From: Phycisphaerae bacterium
GTDB lineage: Bacteria; Planctomycetota; Phycisphaerae; WQYP01
Assembly: GCA_013044065.1 (NCBI GenBank)
Contig: JABEVA010000308.1
Location: forward strand, 1-12,950
Reading direction: 5' to 3'
Length of the DNA: 12,950 bases
The translations under genes were made by a program, and so were the position numbers. Below, one piece after another: positions 1-8,544 of this stretch (its first letter is position 1; every line of letters starts with the position of its first letter). The notes under the pieces were generated by a model, which saw only the letters and a program-made list of their open reading frames with translations, did not search any database and was not told where the DNA came from.

Positions 1-258
1 CTCCAACATTTTTCCTCTGTTATTGCCTAATGTCTTATTCATCAGCACTTTTTCCTTTATGTGCTTTCTTGTTACGGCGACCAGATTTTCATGTTGGTCA
101 TGGGTTGCATTTTGAAAACCGCCGAGGTAATTTTGGGCCTGCGCCTGGGAGCCTATCGACAGGCAAAAAAGGAGCATCATTGGCAGAAAGGCGCAACAAA
201 AAATCCGCCCCATCGGAAACCGATTTAAGCTTGATCTTGAATTGTGCCTGCCAACCAT
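1..258 (-). CDS. Secretory protein, N-terminal part only (runs off left edge)
   Basis: An open frame of 86 codons starts with ATG at 258 and is still open at base 1, so only the N-terminus is visible. An AGGAA ribosome-binding site lies seven bases upstream of the ATG. Residues about 16-42 look like a Sec signal peptide: MGR, a hydrophobic core rich in Met, Leu, Cys and Phe, then GSQAQAQ, with a likely signal peptidase cut after one of the AQA alanines. The visible mature part (about 45 residues) is polar and basic and shows no domain I recognise. It follows the ACIII operon in the same direction after a 167-bp gap (259-425) that has no clear terminator; that gap contains a 9-bp direct repeat, CCAACCAAC, at 293-301 and 371-379. 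In many ACIII operons this place holds a SCO/SenC copper chaperone or an oxidase subunit, but no such motif is visible here. Gene reality is fairly sure; function is unknown. Confidence 0.65.
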   Translation of the reverse strand, partial: MVGRHNSRSSLNRFPMGRIFCCAFLPMMLLFCLSIGSQAQAQNYLGGFQNATHDQHENLVAVTRKHIKEKVLMNKTLGNNRGKMLE

Positions 259-425
259 GGCCTATTTCCTGACAACCCACGCTCTTATCCTACCAACCAA
301 CTGAGCCTACTGTTGCCCCCGCCATCTACGGCCACCTAAGCTACAGCCCTCTTGAGTGTACGAAATTTTCCCAACCAACCCAAATGAACCCGCCGCCTCG
401 CCGACCAATTCGCCATATCCCTGGT

Positions 426-1190
426 CTATTTATTGGGTACCGGGGGCTGGGTGGCCTTGGAACTCTTGTTGCTTAGCGTATTGATGTACCAGATCAAAGC
501 GTTAAGCTTAGTTTCGTGGGGATGCTTTTTGCCTGCCAGCTTGGCATAGTAAATATCGGGCATGACACCCGGCGGAGCTCCCTTCACCAGCAGCTTTCCA
601 GGATGTAATATCATAATTCGCAGGAATTTATAATCCACGACGACCGTTTTGCCATTGGTTAAATGCTCCGGATAGCCGGCCAAATTTTTCCAAGTCGGAC
701 CGACACCCGGTTTGCCATCCACCGTATGGCATCCAATACAGCCTAGGCTGGCGTAAAGTTTCTTGCCCATCACACTTAGCGGCTCCCCTTTGGTTTTCTT
801 AGTGTTAGTAGCCATTTTCACCGGCCGGTGGCTTGCCGCCAATAATGGTGAAACGCTGCCGGGATTGGCCTGATGGACCACTTCATCCATCGCCAACTCG
901 ATGCCCATGGTAGCCGTGCCGCGTTTTTGGTTGACCCAATGGGCGGCAAGGTCGGCTTTCTGGCGCTGGATGATGGTCTGGCTTTGGTTGACGGCCAGTG
1001 CGGCTCTTTGCAAAGTCAAGGCATTTTTCTGGCGATGGAAGTAAGCCATCACGCCAATGACAAAAACAATCACCAGCAACGAAGAAAACAGCATGGTCAG
1101 CAGAATGGTGGCAATGTTGGTGTCATCCCGCACGCCTTCGGGCAAGGGATGATTGATTCTGGGTTTATTTTTATTTTCATCAGACATCAT
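426..1190 (-). CDS. Membrane-anchored mono-heme cytochrome c
   Basis: The 254-residue protein has a short cytoplasmic N-terminus and one transmembrane helix (about 27-50). A polar Gln/Ala-rich stretch (about 54-90), likely helical or coiled coil, follows. A linker then leads to a C-terminal class I cytochrome c domain (about 138-240). The heme motif is CIGCH (151-155), followed by GVGPTWKNLAG (161-172 region); M210 in VMPD is the likely sixth heme ligand. The domain resembles the cytochrome c domain fused to subunit II of caa3-type oxidases, but no CuA site is present. The gene follows actF after 23 bp with GGAG six to nine bases upstream of the start (ATG ATG, either could be used). Position implies co-transcription with ACIII and a role carrying electrons from ACIII to a terminal oxidase. 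That role is inferred from context. Confidence 0.85.
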   Translation of the reverse strand: MMSDENKNKPRINHPLPEGVRDDTNIATILLTMLFSSLLVIVFVIGVMAYFHRQKNALTLQRAALAVNQSQTIIQRQKADLAAHWVNQKRGTATMGIELAMDEVVHQANPGSVSPLLAASHRPVKMATNTKKTKGEPLSVMGKKLYASLGCIGCHTVDGKPGVGPTWKNLAGYPEHLTNGKTVVVDYKFLRIMILHPGKLLVKGAPPGVMPDIYYAKLAGKKHPHETKLNALIWYINTLSNKSSKATQPPVPNK

Positions 1191-1213
1191 TTCAGCACTC
1201 CTTACGCTAAAGA

Positions 1214-2524
1214 TTAATAATTCTCAAAAGCCAGCGATGCGGCCAATTTCGGATCTTTCATGGGCATCAGCGCCTTGTCGCGCAGGAAGTATAGCGTGGA
1301 GGCTACAAAAATTCCGCCCAGGCCCACCACGCACAAAATATCGATTTCAATGGCTGTGGCCCGCAACGGCAGCCATACGATGCCGTGCGCCGGCCCCATG
1401 AGTTTATAGGGATCGTGCGGACTGATGTATCCGGTTTTCGCCTCTCGATTGTTGATCCACAAGGTTGGAGCAATAAGCCAATAAAAATCCAGCCACTGGG
1501 CCGCCAGCAGCCACACGCACCAGAAGGTCAACAAGGACCGATTCCGTTTCACACTCCGGGACATCATGGCAAAGCCCGGAATAACCAGATGAACAAACAG
1601 CAGCACCAGCGTGACAATCCACCATGGGCCGAGCATCCGGGCCACATAAAATGAGGTTTCCCACGGGATATTGCCGTACCAGGTAAGCAGATATTGGGAA
1701 AATGCGAAATAACCCCAGATAAGGTTCCACGCATACAGCCACTTGCCCATATCGTGATAATGCTCCGCGGTGATTACCTGCTCGAGCCGACCGTTGTCCT
1801 GCAACCATATTGTAAACAGCGGAATGGCCGCCATGGCCATGACCATAATTGCCGCAAAAAAGTACCCGCCCATCAGGTAACTGTACCATTTGGGATCCAA
1901 CGACATGATAAAGTCAATCCCGACAAAGTTGATGATCCAGAACATCACGACCAGGCCCCAGCGGCTGTTTTTATACATATCCTGCAGGGGCTTGATGGAA
2001 CCGGCCTGGTCCTGTTCGATGCTTTTGCTGCGCAGATAAAAGGCCATTCCCGAAAGCGCCACAAAATAAATGAATACCCGCACCAGAAAAAACGGCTCGT
2101 TGAGAAAGGACATCTTCCGGGCCAGCAGCGGGTCGGTGTGCATATATGCCGGATGGGTCCAAATATAAAGTTCGTGCAATCCGAGCAGAATCGGCACGGA
2201 TAACAAGGCCACAATCACCATGTTACACGCCAGCGCTTCCACCAATTTGCGGATTACCACACTCCAATACACCCGAAACGCATGGTGAATCATCAGGAAA
2301 TAGAGGCTGCCCGCGGCAATACCCAAAAGACAGCACCAGGCAATCAGATAACCAAATAAAAAGGTTTGCATGTTGTCATGCACGGATACGCCTAAAAATA
2401 CCGCCACCACCAGGGCCGCCAACCCCACCATCAAGGACATAGAGAACGCCCGCGAGCCAAATTGTTCCAGATGTATCTGGCGATCCGAAAAATTGCTGGA
2501 TTCCTGCGACACGTTATTCTCCAT
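1214..2524 (-). CDS. actF: ACIII membrane quinone subunit ActF (NrfD-like)
   Basis: ActF is a 436-residue integral membrane subunit of alternative complex III, a paralogue of ActC in the NrfD/PsrC superfamily. About ten hydrophobic helices are visible, roughly at 29-48, 54-78, 92-117, 147-164, 190-208, 217-240, 263-282, 300-320, 328-352 and 395-414. The block FAFSQYLLTWYGNIPWET (about 273-290) is characteristic of ActF. No signal peptide or cofactor motif is present, as expected. In known ACIII structures ActF sits beside ActC in the membrane and is discussed as part of a possible proton pathway. Whether it binds quinone is less clear than for ActC. The start codon overlaps the actE stop (TAATG, one shared base), indicating translational coupling. 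Length and composition are normal for the family. Confidence 0.93.
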   Translation of the reverse strand: MENNVSQESSNFSDRQIHLEQFGSRAFSMSLMVGLAALVVAVFLGVSVHDNMQTFLFGYLIAWCCLLGIAAGSLYFLMIHHAFRVYWSVVIRKLVEALACNMVIVALLSVPILLGLHELYIWTHPAYMHTDPLLARKMSFLNEPFFLVRVFIYFVALSGMAFYLRSKSIEQDQAGSIKPLQDMYKNSRWGLVVMFWIINFVGIDFIMSLDPKWYSYLMGGYFFAAIMVMAMAAIPLFTIWLQDNGRLEQVITAEHYHDMGKWLYAWNLIWGYFAFSQYLLTWYGNIPWETSFYVARMLGPWWIVTLVLLFVHLVIPGFAMMSRSVKRNRSLLTFWCVWLLAAQWLDFYWLIAPTLWINNREAKTGYISPHDPYKLMGPAHGIVWLPLRATAIEIDILCVVGLGGIFVASTLYFLRDKALMPMKDPKLAASLAFENY

Positions 2525-3285
2525 TAATGCTTTTTACCAGCGGCCAGGGAAGCCCGCACCTTCACCGGCAGCCGGGCGGCCGAAACCGCCTTGCCACTAA
2601 GTCCCAGTGCCCGCACATAGGCCACAATGGCCCAACGATCCACCACGGCGATCTGGTCCTTATAGGCAGGCATGCCGGCGACGCCGTTGACGATGATGCT
2701 GTAAATTCCGCCATCCGGAAGAAAGGTTACCGCCGGACTGGTTAAGTCAGTTGGCCTAACCCAAGTACCGGCATCCGGAGAGCCTGCCTGGCGCAGCTTA
2801 TGTACCCATTGATTGACCAGCCCATTACCGCGACCGTTGGCCCCGTGACATGGCATGCAGAAAATATCAAATTGCTGTTGCCCACGATGCACCAGGGCCT
2901 TGGTAACAGGAATCGGAATGTGGGTGATAAACCGGCCCTGCCCGCCGCCAAGCACCTGGCCGAGCAGTACACGTTCGTACTTGTGCCTGGTGTTTAGCAC
3001 CACATGATCAAGTTTCCAGTTGTTGGGGGTCAGCCGCATCTGGGCTTCATTGTTGTAAATAAAATCCTGGCGGGCCAGCGTGCCGGCAATATGGGGACGC
3101 ATGGCTCGGCCATCGGCGAAAAATTTACTTGGGCGCTGCGGTTTGCGATAGGCCATTTTGTCCATACCCAGCATGATATGAAACCGCGGCGTGGGTGAGT
3201 GTTCGTTACGCCGCAGCGCAATCACCGCCAGCGGAATCAGCGCGGCAAGTATGAGGCTGCCAATAATCAAAACCCGGTTCACCAT
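2524..3285 (-). CDS. actE: ACIII mono-heme cytochrome c subunit ActE
   Basis: This 253-residue periplasmic cytochrome c carries one heme motif, CMPCH (143-147); M205 in GMPAY is the probable axial ligand. Residues 4-25 form an N-terminal hydrophobic anchor. No lipobox cysteine is visible, so the protein looks helix-anchored rather than lipid-anchored. The segment FFADGRAMRPHIAGTLAR (about 55-72) is the signature of ActE, found near the N-terminus and contacting ActB. The heme domain spans about 130-230; a basic tail follows. In ACIII, ActE is the likely exit point for electrons to a soluble or oxidase-bound cytochrome c. The gene begins three bases after the actD stop, with a GAAGGA site overlapping the end of actD, and its own stop overlaps the actF start. 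Confidence 0.94.
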   Translation of the reverse strand: MVNRVLIIGSLILAALIPLAVIALRRNEHSPTPRFHIMLGMDKMAYRKPQRPSKFFADGRAMRPHIAGTLARQDFIYNNEAQMRLTPNNWKLDHVVLNTRHKYERVLLGQVLGGGQGRFITHIPIPVTKALVHRGQQQFDIFCMPCHGANGRGNGLVNQWVHKLRQAGSPDAGTWVRPTDLTSPAVTFLPDGGIYSIIVNGVAGMPAYKDQIAVVDRWAIVAYVRALGLSGKAVSAARLPVKVRASLAAGKKH

Positions 3286-3288
3286 GGT

Positions 3289-3861
3289 TTAGTCCTTCAC
3301 CTCGTCCAACGCGACTGCGCCAAGGCTTTCCAACAGTTGGCGCGTCCTGACGACATCAAACCTGGGATCAGCCGCTTCAATAACCAAAAAGAGCCCGTCA
3401 TCGGTGGCACGCTTGAAGCGTTTGACGGTAAACAGAGGATGATACAGTTTGGGAAAACCGCAGAGCATTGAAAATCCGCCTACCGTCGCAAACACCCCGA
3501 ATAATATAAACAGCGGAAACGCCACCGGGATATTGGCCGGCAAACCCCAGTATGGCTTACCAGAAAAATTCAGCGGGTACGCTATACCGTTCACCAACAG
3601 CGGCAACACCAAACCAACGAGCACGCCGGTCATCGCTCCACCCAAAGAGAGCCAGGGCAAAATGGTCGGCTTTATTTTCATCACCTTGTCCAGACCATGC
3701 ACCGGAAATGGCGTGTGGCAGTCCCAGCAGGTGTAGCCTTCGGCTTGCACTCGCCTGGCCGCGGCCAAAAGCGAATCCACATTCGGATACTCCGCCATGA
3801 GCGCAAAAAGTGCCGGAGCCGGGGCGGTGTAGTTAGTGTTTATAAGCGCGTTGTCGTTCAT
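3289..3861 (-). CDS. actD: ACIII two-helix subunit ActD (DUF3341)
   Basis: This 190-residue protein matches the DUF3341 family: an N-terminal soluble region, the conserved TPFPVHGLDK segment (50-59), two transmembrane helices (about 66-92 and 110-136) and a C-terminal soluble tail (about 145-190). In ACIII structures ActD packs on the membrane subunits with its soluble part on the cytoplasmic face and carries no cofactor. Unusually, the residues just before TPFPVHG read CWDCH (45-49), a formal c-type heme motif in a normally heme-free subunit. Because the soluble region is expected to be cytoplasmic, heme attachment is unlikely. The gene lies 28 bp after actC and three bases before actE. Its ribosome-binding site is weak (GGTAA), so translation may depend on coupling. 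Confidence 0.93.
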   Translation of the reverse strand: MNDNALINTNYTAPAPALFALMAEYPNVDSLLAAARRVQAEGYTCWDCHTPFPVHGLDKVMKIKPTILPWLSLGGAMTGVLVGLVLPLLVNGIAYPLNFSGKPYWGLPANIPVAFPLFILFGVFATVGGFSMLCGFPKLYHPLFTVKRFKRATDDGLFLVIEAADPRFDVVRTRQLLESLGAVALDEVKD

Positions 3862-3889
3862 AAGTTATTTACCAGACCGCTTCCGCGGA

Positions 3890-5341
3890 TCAATGGCCCT
3901 CCAACAGCGGCGTTGCACCATCGGCATGATCCGCACCATGACTGGGTATACCCTGCGGCACCACCGCCTTCACTTCCGACATGGCCACCATGGGCAAAAA
4001 CCGGCAAAACAGCAGGAAGAGTGTGAAAAACAACCCAAAACTACCCGCCAACGTACAAAAATCCACCCAAGTTGGAAAGAACATGTGCCACGACGATGGC
4101 AGAAAATCTCGATGCAGCGAGATGATAATGATCACAAATCGCTCCATCCACATGCCCAGGTTACAGAAGATACCGATGGCCACGCAAATCCACGGGTTGG
4201 TTCTGGCCCATTGGAACCAGAATACCTGTGGAAACACGCCGTTAAAAAACAGAATGCCCCAACCCAACCACCAATACGGGCCGAAGAGGCGGTTTAAATA
4301 TGGCAATTGCTCATACCCACTGCCGCTGTAATAGGCGATAAAAAATTCAATCACGTAAATATACAGCATGATAGAGCTGAACAGCAGTGCGATTTTGGCG
4401 AGGTTATCAATATGACGCTTGGTAATAAAATCTTTGAGACCAAAGAGATAGCGGGCTGGAATTGCCAGGCCCAAGACGGTACAAAACCCGCTGAACAAGG
4501 CTCCGGCCGTGAAATACGGCGGAAAGATCGCCTCATGCCAGCCGGGTATCTGGCCCACCGCAAAATCGGTACTCACCGTGGAGCTTACGCCCAACACCAA
4601 ACCGGTACACAAAACCGCCAGCAGCATGTTCGCCCGTTCGTAGATATGCCAGTGCCGCGCTGACCCACGCCAGCCCAAGCTTAAAATGCCGTAAATGGTG
4701 TGGCGAATGCGCGATGTGGAACGATCACGAAAGGCCGCCAAATCCGGAATCATTCCAGTATGCCAAAATAGCCCGGATACCGTCGCATAGGTGCCCACGG
4801 CGCAGGCATCCCACAGCAGCGGACTGAAAAAATTTGGCCAGTCACCCATGATGTTCGGATAGGGTATCAACCAGTAGGCCAGCCAGGGCCGGCCGACGTG
4901 AATCGCAGGGAACAAGCCCGCACAGGCCACGGCAAACACCGTTGTGGCCTCGGCAAAGCGATTGATACCGGTGCGCCATTTCTGGCGAAATACCAGCAAA
5001 ATGGCCGAAATCATGGTTCCCGCATGGGCAATACCCACCCAAAACACAAAGTTGATGATTGGAAAGCCCCACCCCACCGTGTTGTTATTACCCCACAGGC
5101 CAACTCCCGTGAAGAGCTCATAGAGAACCATAACGCCCAGCAGGCCCACCAGCGAAAGCGATATTGCCATCGCCACGTACCACGTTTTGGGTGCTCGGCG
5201 GGCCTCGGCCACGCCGCAAATGGTTTCAGTGATGCGGTGCAGGCTTGCATCGCCAGTCACCAGAGGCGTTTCTCCCTCAATGCGATCGAACGAATTATCG
5301 AACTCGCGATGGATATCCTGATCTAGTGGTATGCTGGTCAT
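3890..5341 (-). CDS. actC: ACIII quinol-binding membrane subunit ActC (NrfD-like)
   Basis: ActC, 483 residues, is the NrfD/PsrC-type membrane subunit of ACIII that oxidises quinol near the periplasmic side and hands electrons to the ActB iron-sulfur clusters. About ten transmembrane helices are visible (approximately 56-78, 92-118, 131-153, 173-197, 237-256, 277-297, 316-338, 355-375, 385-407, 430-452). Family signatures include FWVGIAHAGTMISAI (100-114), FRQKWRTGINRFAEA (118-132) and CAGLFPAIHVGRPW (140-153). These helix ends carry the conserved His and Arg residues associated with the quinone site in this family. The C-terminal tail (about 458-483) is His/Asp/Gly rich and poorly conserved. 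It starts 65 bp after actB with GGAA eight bases upstream of the ATG, and is complete. Confidence 0.95.
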   Translation of the reverse strand: MTSIPLDQDIHREFDNSFDRIEGETPLVTGDASLHRITETICGVAEARRAPKTWYVAMAISLSLVGLLGVMVLYELFTGVGLWGNNNTVGWGFPIINFVFWVGIAHAGTMISAILLVFRQKWRTGINRFAEATTVFAVACAGLFPAIHVGRPWLAYWLIPYPNIMGDWPNFFSPLLWDACAVGTYATVSGLFWHTGMIPDLAAFRDRSTSRIRHTIYGILSLGWRGSARHWHIYERANMLLAVLCTGLVLGVSSTVSTDFAVGQIPGWHEAIFPPYFTAGALFSGFCTVLGLAIPARYLFGLKDFITKRHIDNLAKIALLFSSIMLYIYVIEFFIAYYSGSGYEQLPYLNRLFGPYWWLGWGILFFNGVFPQVFWFQWARTNPWICVAIGIFCNLGMWMERFVIIIISLHRDFLPSSWHMFFPTWVDFCTLAGSFGLFFTLFLLFCRFLPMVAMSEVKAVVPQGIPSHGADHADGATPLLEGH

Positions 5342-5406
5342 AATTCACATTCCATTATTTCGCCCGGCCACACGGCCCCTCAAAAATCGACCCGGACCGA
5401 TCCGCT

Positions 5407-8400
5407 TTACTCCGTTCCCAGCGGCGTATAGGCCACTTCCGCCAAGGCTGGATTCGGATTGGATATTTTCGGCAGATACCGCGTCCGCGGCAAGGTTCCC
5501 AGTTCCTGATCTAAAAGTCCATAGCATCGATGCTGGCCAAACAAAATAGCCACGCGGCTCTTAGTATCCCGGATATTGCCAAATACCAGCGCCTGCGTCG
5601 GACACGCCTGGGCACACGCCGGGGTTATTTCTCCATCCCTAATCCGCCGATTGCCGTCCCGCTCCGCCGTGACGCGCCCAATTTCAATTCTTTGCACACA
5701 ATACGTGCATTTTTCCATCACACCACGCATCCGGATCGAAACCTGAGGGTTCTTCTGCAACGCCTCCAGATCATTCATGGGAGCGCGTGAGAGATTCGGT
5801 TCGTAGAGATTTTTGAGAGTGCCGGCGTTGTAATCGAAGTAGTTAAACCGGCGAACTTTATACGGGCAATTGTTCATGCAATAGCGCGTGCCGATACAAC
5901 GGTTGTAGGTCATGGTATTGAGTCCATCCGGAGCGGTGGAAGTGGCGCCCACCGGGCATACCGATTCACAGGGAGCATTCTCGCACTGCATACACATCAC
6001 CGGTTGATTAACGGACGCCGGTTGCCCAGTGTCTGTGCCACGGAAATACCGATCAATGCGAATCCATTGCATTTCGCGGCCCATGATAACCTGAAACTTA
6101 CCCACTACCGGGATATTGTTTTCCGCCTGGCAGGCAATGACACATGCCGAGCAGCCGGTGCAGGCGGTTAAATCCACCGCCATGCCCCACTGGTAGCCCG
6201 TGTCAAAACGATGGGCTTCCCAGAGCGGAACCACGGTTTTTTTCTTATGGTCCAGGGAAGGATCTTTTCGCAACTGGTCAAACGTGGCTTGGCGAATCAA
6301 TTCCGGAGCACGGGTGGCAATAGCCTCTTGACTGACCACGGACATCACAAAATGATTCTGCGTGGTGGCCAGGGTGTAATCTTCATGGAGCACCTCCACG
6401 CGGGCACCGGATTCAAAATTGAGGGCCGAGGCAGTGCGCATTTTATACACATCAAATCCCACCCCATCACCCACGCTGCCGGCTTTGGTGCGGCCATAAC
6501 CCAAGGCCATGGCGATTGAATTTTCCGCCTGGCCCGGCATGATATATGCGGGAATCTTGAACGTGCGCCGGCCTACGGTCACTTGAAGCATCTTGCATTT
6601 GTGCGGATCAATGCCCAGCTTTTCCGCCGTTACCGGATTCACCAGCGCCACATTATCCCAAGTCAGGCGCGTCATCGGACCAGGCAATTCCTGCAGCCAA
6701 CCGTTGTTGGCAAAACGACCGTCATAAACTTTGCTGTCGGCAATATAAACCAGTTCTAAATTTTCGGGGCTAAGTGGCGTACTGGCTTGAGCAAGTATTT
6801 TGCTTAAAGCTTCATGCAGTTCCGCCGCGGCCAACCGCGGGGCAGTCGGCGACCATGCCGTTTTTTCCACATAGCCGTCAAAGAGTGCTTTTTTCCAGCG
6901 CCATTCACTGGCCTTGATACCCAAGGTCCTTTGCACAATTTCATAGCCACCGCGGGTTGAGTCCTGCATCACAATGGCCAACACCTCAATGATACTCTTG
7001 CCCCCGAAAATCGGGGCAACCATCGGCTGCACCAAGCTCACGGTACCATCAAACGTGCGTACATCGCCCCAGTTTTCCAGGTAGTGCGCCTCGGGAAGGT
7101 GCCAGGTACAAAGCTGCGAGGTTTCATCCACGTAATTACCCAGACGCACGCTTAGCGGAACCTTCTTCAGCAGTGCGCCAAAGTTTAAATCCACCGGAGT
7201 ATCGTACGCCGGGTTACCAGACAAAATCAGCAGCGTCGAGACCTCATGCCTGCCGATGGCCTCGGTTAAAGACTCGATGGCTGCAACATGGGTCGGTCGT
7301 TGGGGGGTGGGTTCATCATAGTAGGTGACGGTACGGCCGTTATTGCCTAAGGCATCGTTGAGGACCGCCGCTAAGGCGTGCACTTCGGGCGGCTGCTGAC
7401 TGCCAACGACGATAATGGATCGGCCCTTATGCGCCAGCAAGTCGGCGGCCAGAGCGCGAATCACCTCTGGATCCGCCTTGGTCATGCCGGTTGGCACGGC
7501 CGGAACGGCCCCCGGAAACGATAACCCCTGATGTACTAATTCCGCGGCCAGTTCACAGGCCACCACCGCCACATCCCGAGCCGCCACCGGTATCCGATGG
7601 CGCACGTTTTCAGCCTGGGCTCCGGTTTTGGTGAACTGCGATTCCACCACATACAACCGGTTCATCGACTGGGCCATTGCGCCGGTTTCGAGATCGGTGA
7701 TGCGCCGCCGCGCCACAAAATCACGGGCCAGCTTTATAGAAAGCGGATCGCCCACAAACAAATCCAAATCCAGCGACAGCACCACATCGGCATTTTGCAG
7801 GTTCGGCACCACACGGTACGGCCGGCCGAAAGCCATGGCCGTACCCAGCCGCACATTGTCACGGGAAATGGGTTCCCATTCATACCAGGAGGCTTGCGGA
7901 TACATCTGGAGCAGCCGCTGACGCATGTCGTGAACACTGGGCGACGAACACTCCCCGGCCAACACGGCAAAATGTCGGCCTTTGGTGGCGTGCAAATAGC
8001 CAGCATGCTTTTTCCAGAAGGCGTCAAAGGCTTCCCAACTGGAATCCACCATCGAACCATCCGCCCCGCCGCTGCGCATCAGCACGCCGCGGCTCCGATC
8101 CGGATCGTACACGTTGAGCACGCTGGCCTGTCCAATAAAATCAGTGGAACCACGGTTGAGCGGATGACCGGGATTGCCATTGACTTCAATGGGACGACCA
8201 TCCACGCTGGTGGCCAGCAACCCCTGCCCGATCCCGCCAAAATCCATGCCGGTGGTGTAATAGACCGGTACGCCGGGATCACGATTGGCCGGTCGGTGGG
8301 CATAGGGTGCCAGCGTATCTTTGGACATCCGCGGCCAACTTTTACACCCGCCCAAGCCGGCCAGCGCCAGCGATGCCCCCATAATTTTCAGAAAAGTCCG

Positions 8401-8544
8401 GCGCGATCCATCCAGCCATTCCCCGGCCATTGATGGAAACTCCCGATGCAGCATTTGCCGAAATTCCGGCGTATCGGCCAAATCATCGAGGCTGCGCCAA
8501 TAGCTTTTGCCATCTAATTTCACGTTTTTTTCTATCTGTGACAT
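5407..8544 (-). CDS. actB: ACIII molybdopterin-oxidoreductase-like/iron-sulfur subunit ActB
   Basis: ActB has 1045 residues and fuses two modules. The N-terminal part (about 75-750) resembles the large subunit of molybdopterin oxidoreductases, which in ACIII carries no molybdenum cofactor. The C-terminal part (about 780-1000) is a four-cluster iron-sulfur domain. Cysteine groups lie at 795/798/801/805, 851/854/859/863, 883/889/893 and 946/949/977/981. The third group has only three cysteines (CIGTRYCMNNC), matching the family pattern of three 4Fe-4S and one 3Fe-4S cluster. The N-terminus contains a Tat motif (SRRTFLK, 47-53), a hydrophobic stretch and a lipobox LGGC with C67, so the protein should be exported folded and lipid-anchored in the periplasm. 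The WRSLDDLADTPEF segment (16-28) is typical of ActB. Its start overlaps the end of actA by 13 bases. A long antisense open frame over its 5' half is a shadow. Confidence 0.96.
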   Translation of the reverse strand: MSQIEKNVKLDGKSYWRSLDDLADTPEFRQMLHREFPSMAGEWLDGSRRTFLKIMGASLALAGLGGCKSWPRMSKDTLAPYAHRPANRDPGVPVYYTTGMDFGGIGQGLLATSVDGRPIEVNGNPGHPLNRGSTDFIGQASVLNVYDPDRSRGVLMRSGGADGSMVDSSWEAFDAFWKKHAGYLHATKGRHFAVLAGECSSPSVHDMRQRLLQMYPQASWYEWEPISRDNVRLGTAMAFGRPYRVVPNLQNADVVLSLDLDLFVGDPLSIKLARDFVARRRITDLETGAMAQSMNRLYVVESQFTKTGAQAENVRHRIPVAARDVAVVACELAAELVHQGLSFPGAVPAVPTGMTKADPEVIRALAADLLAHKGRSIIVVGSQQPPEVHALAAVLNDALGNNGRTVTYYDEPTPQRPTHVAAIESLTEAIGRHEVSTLLILSGNPAYDTPVDLNFGALLKKVPLSVRLGNYVDETSQLCTWHLPEAHYLENWGDVRTFDGTVSLVQPMVAPIFGGKSIIEVLAIVMQDSTRGGYEIVQRTLGIKASEWRWKKALFDGYVEKTAWSPTAPRLAAAELHEALSKILAQASTPLSPENLELVYIADSKVYDGRFANNGWLQELPGPMTRLTWDNVALVNPVTAEKLGIDPHKCKMLQVTVGRRTFKIPAYIMPGQAENSIAMALGYGRTKAGSVGDGVGFDVYKMRTASALNFESGARVEVLHEDYTLATTQNHFVMSVVSQEAIATRAPELIRQATFDQLRKDPSLDHKKKTVVPLWEAHRFDTGYQWGMAVDLTACTGCSACVIACQAENNIPVVGKFQVIMGREMQWIRIDRYFRGTDTGQPASVNQPVMCMQCENAPCESVCPVGATSTAPDGLNTMTYNRCIGTRYCMNNCPYKVRRFNYFDYNAGTLKNLYEPNLSRAPMNDLEALQKNPQVSIRMRGVMEKCTYCVQRIEIGRVTAERDGNRRIRDGEITPACAQACPTQALVFGNIRDTKSRVAILFGQHRCYGLLDQELGTLPRTRYLPKISNPNPALAEVAYTPLGTE

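Noticed and set aside
293..379. Direct repeat CCAACCAAC as a regulatory or G-quadruplex element
   Set aside because: Two 9-bp copies of simple sequence 78 bp apart; too few G-runs for a quadruplex and no clear link to a gene.
7597..8433. 278-codon plus-strand frame opposite actB
   Set aside because: Antisense shadow of a G+C-rich, well-conserved gene; composition is His/Gly/Arg rich with no domain.
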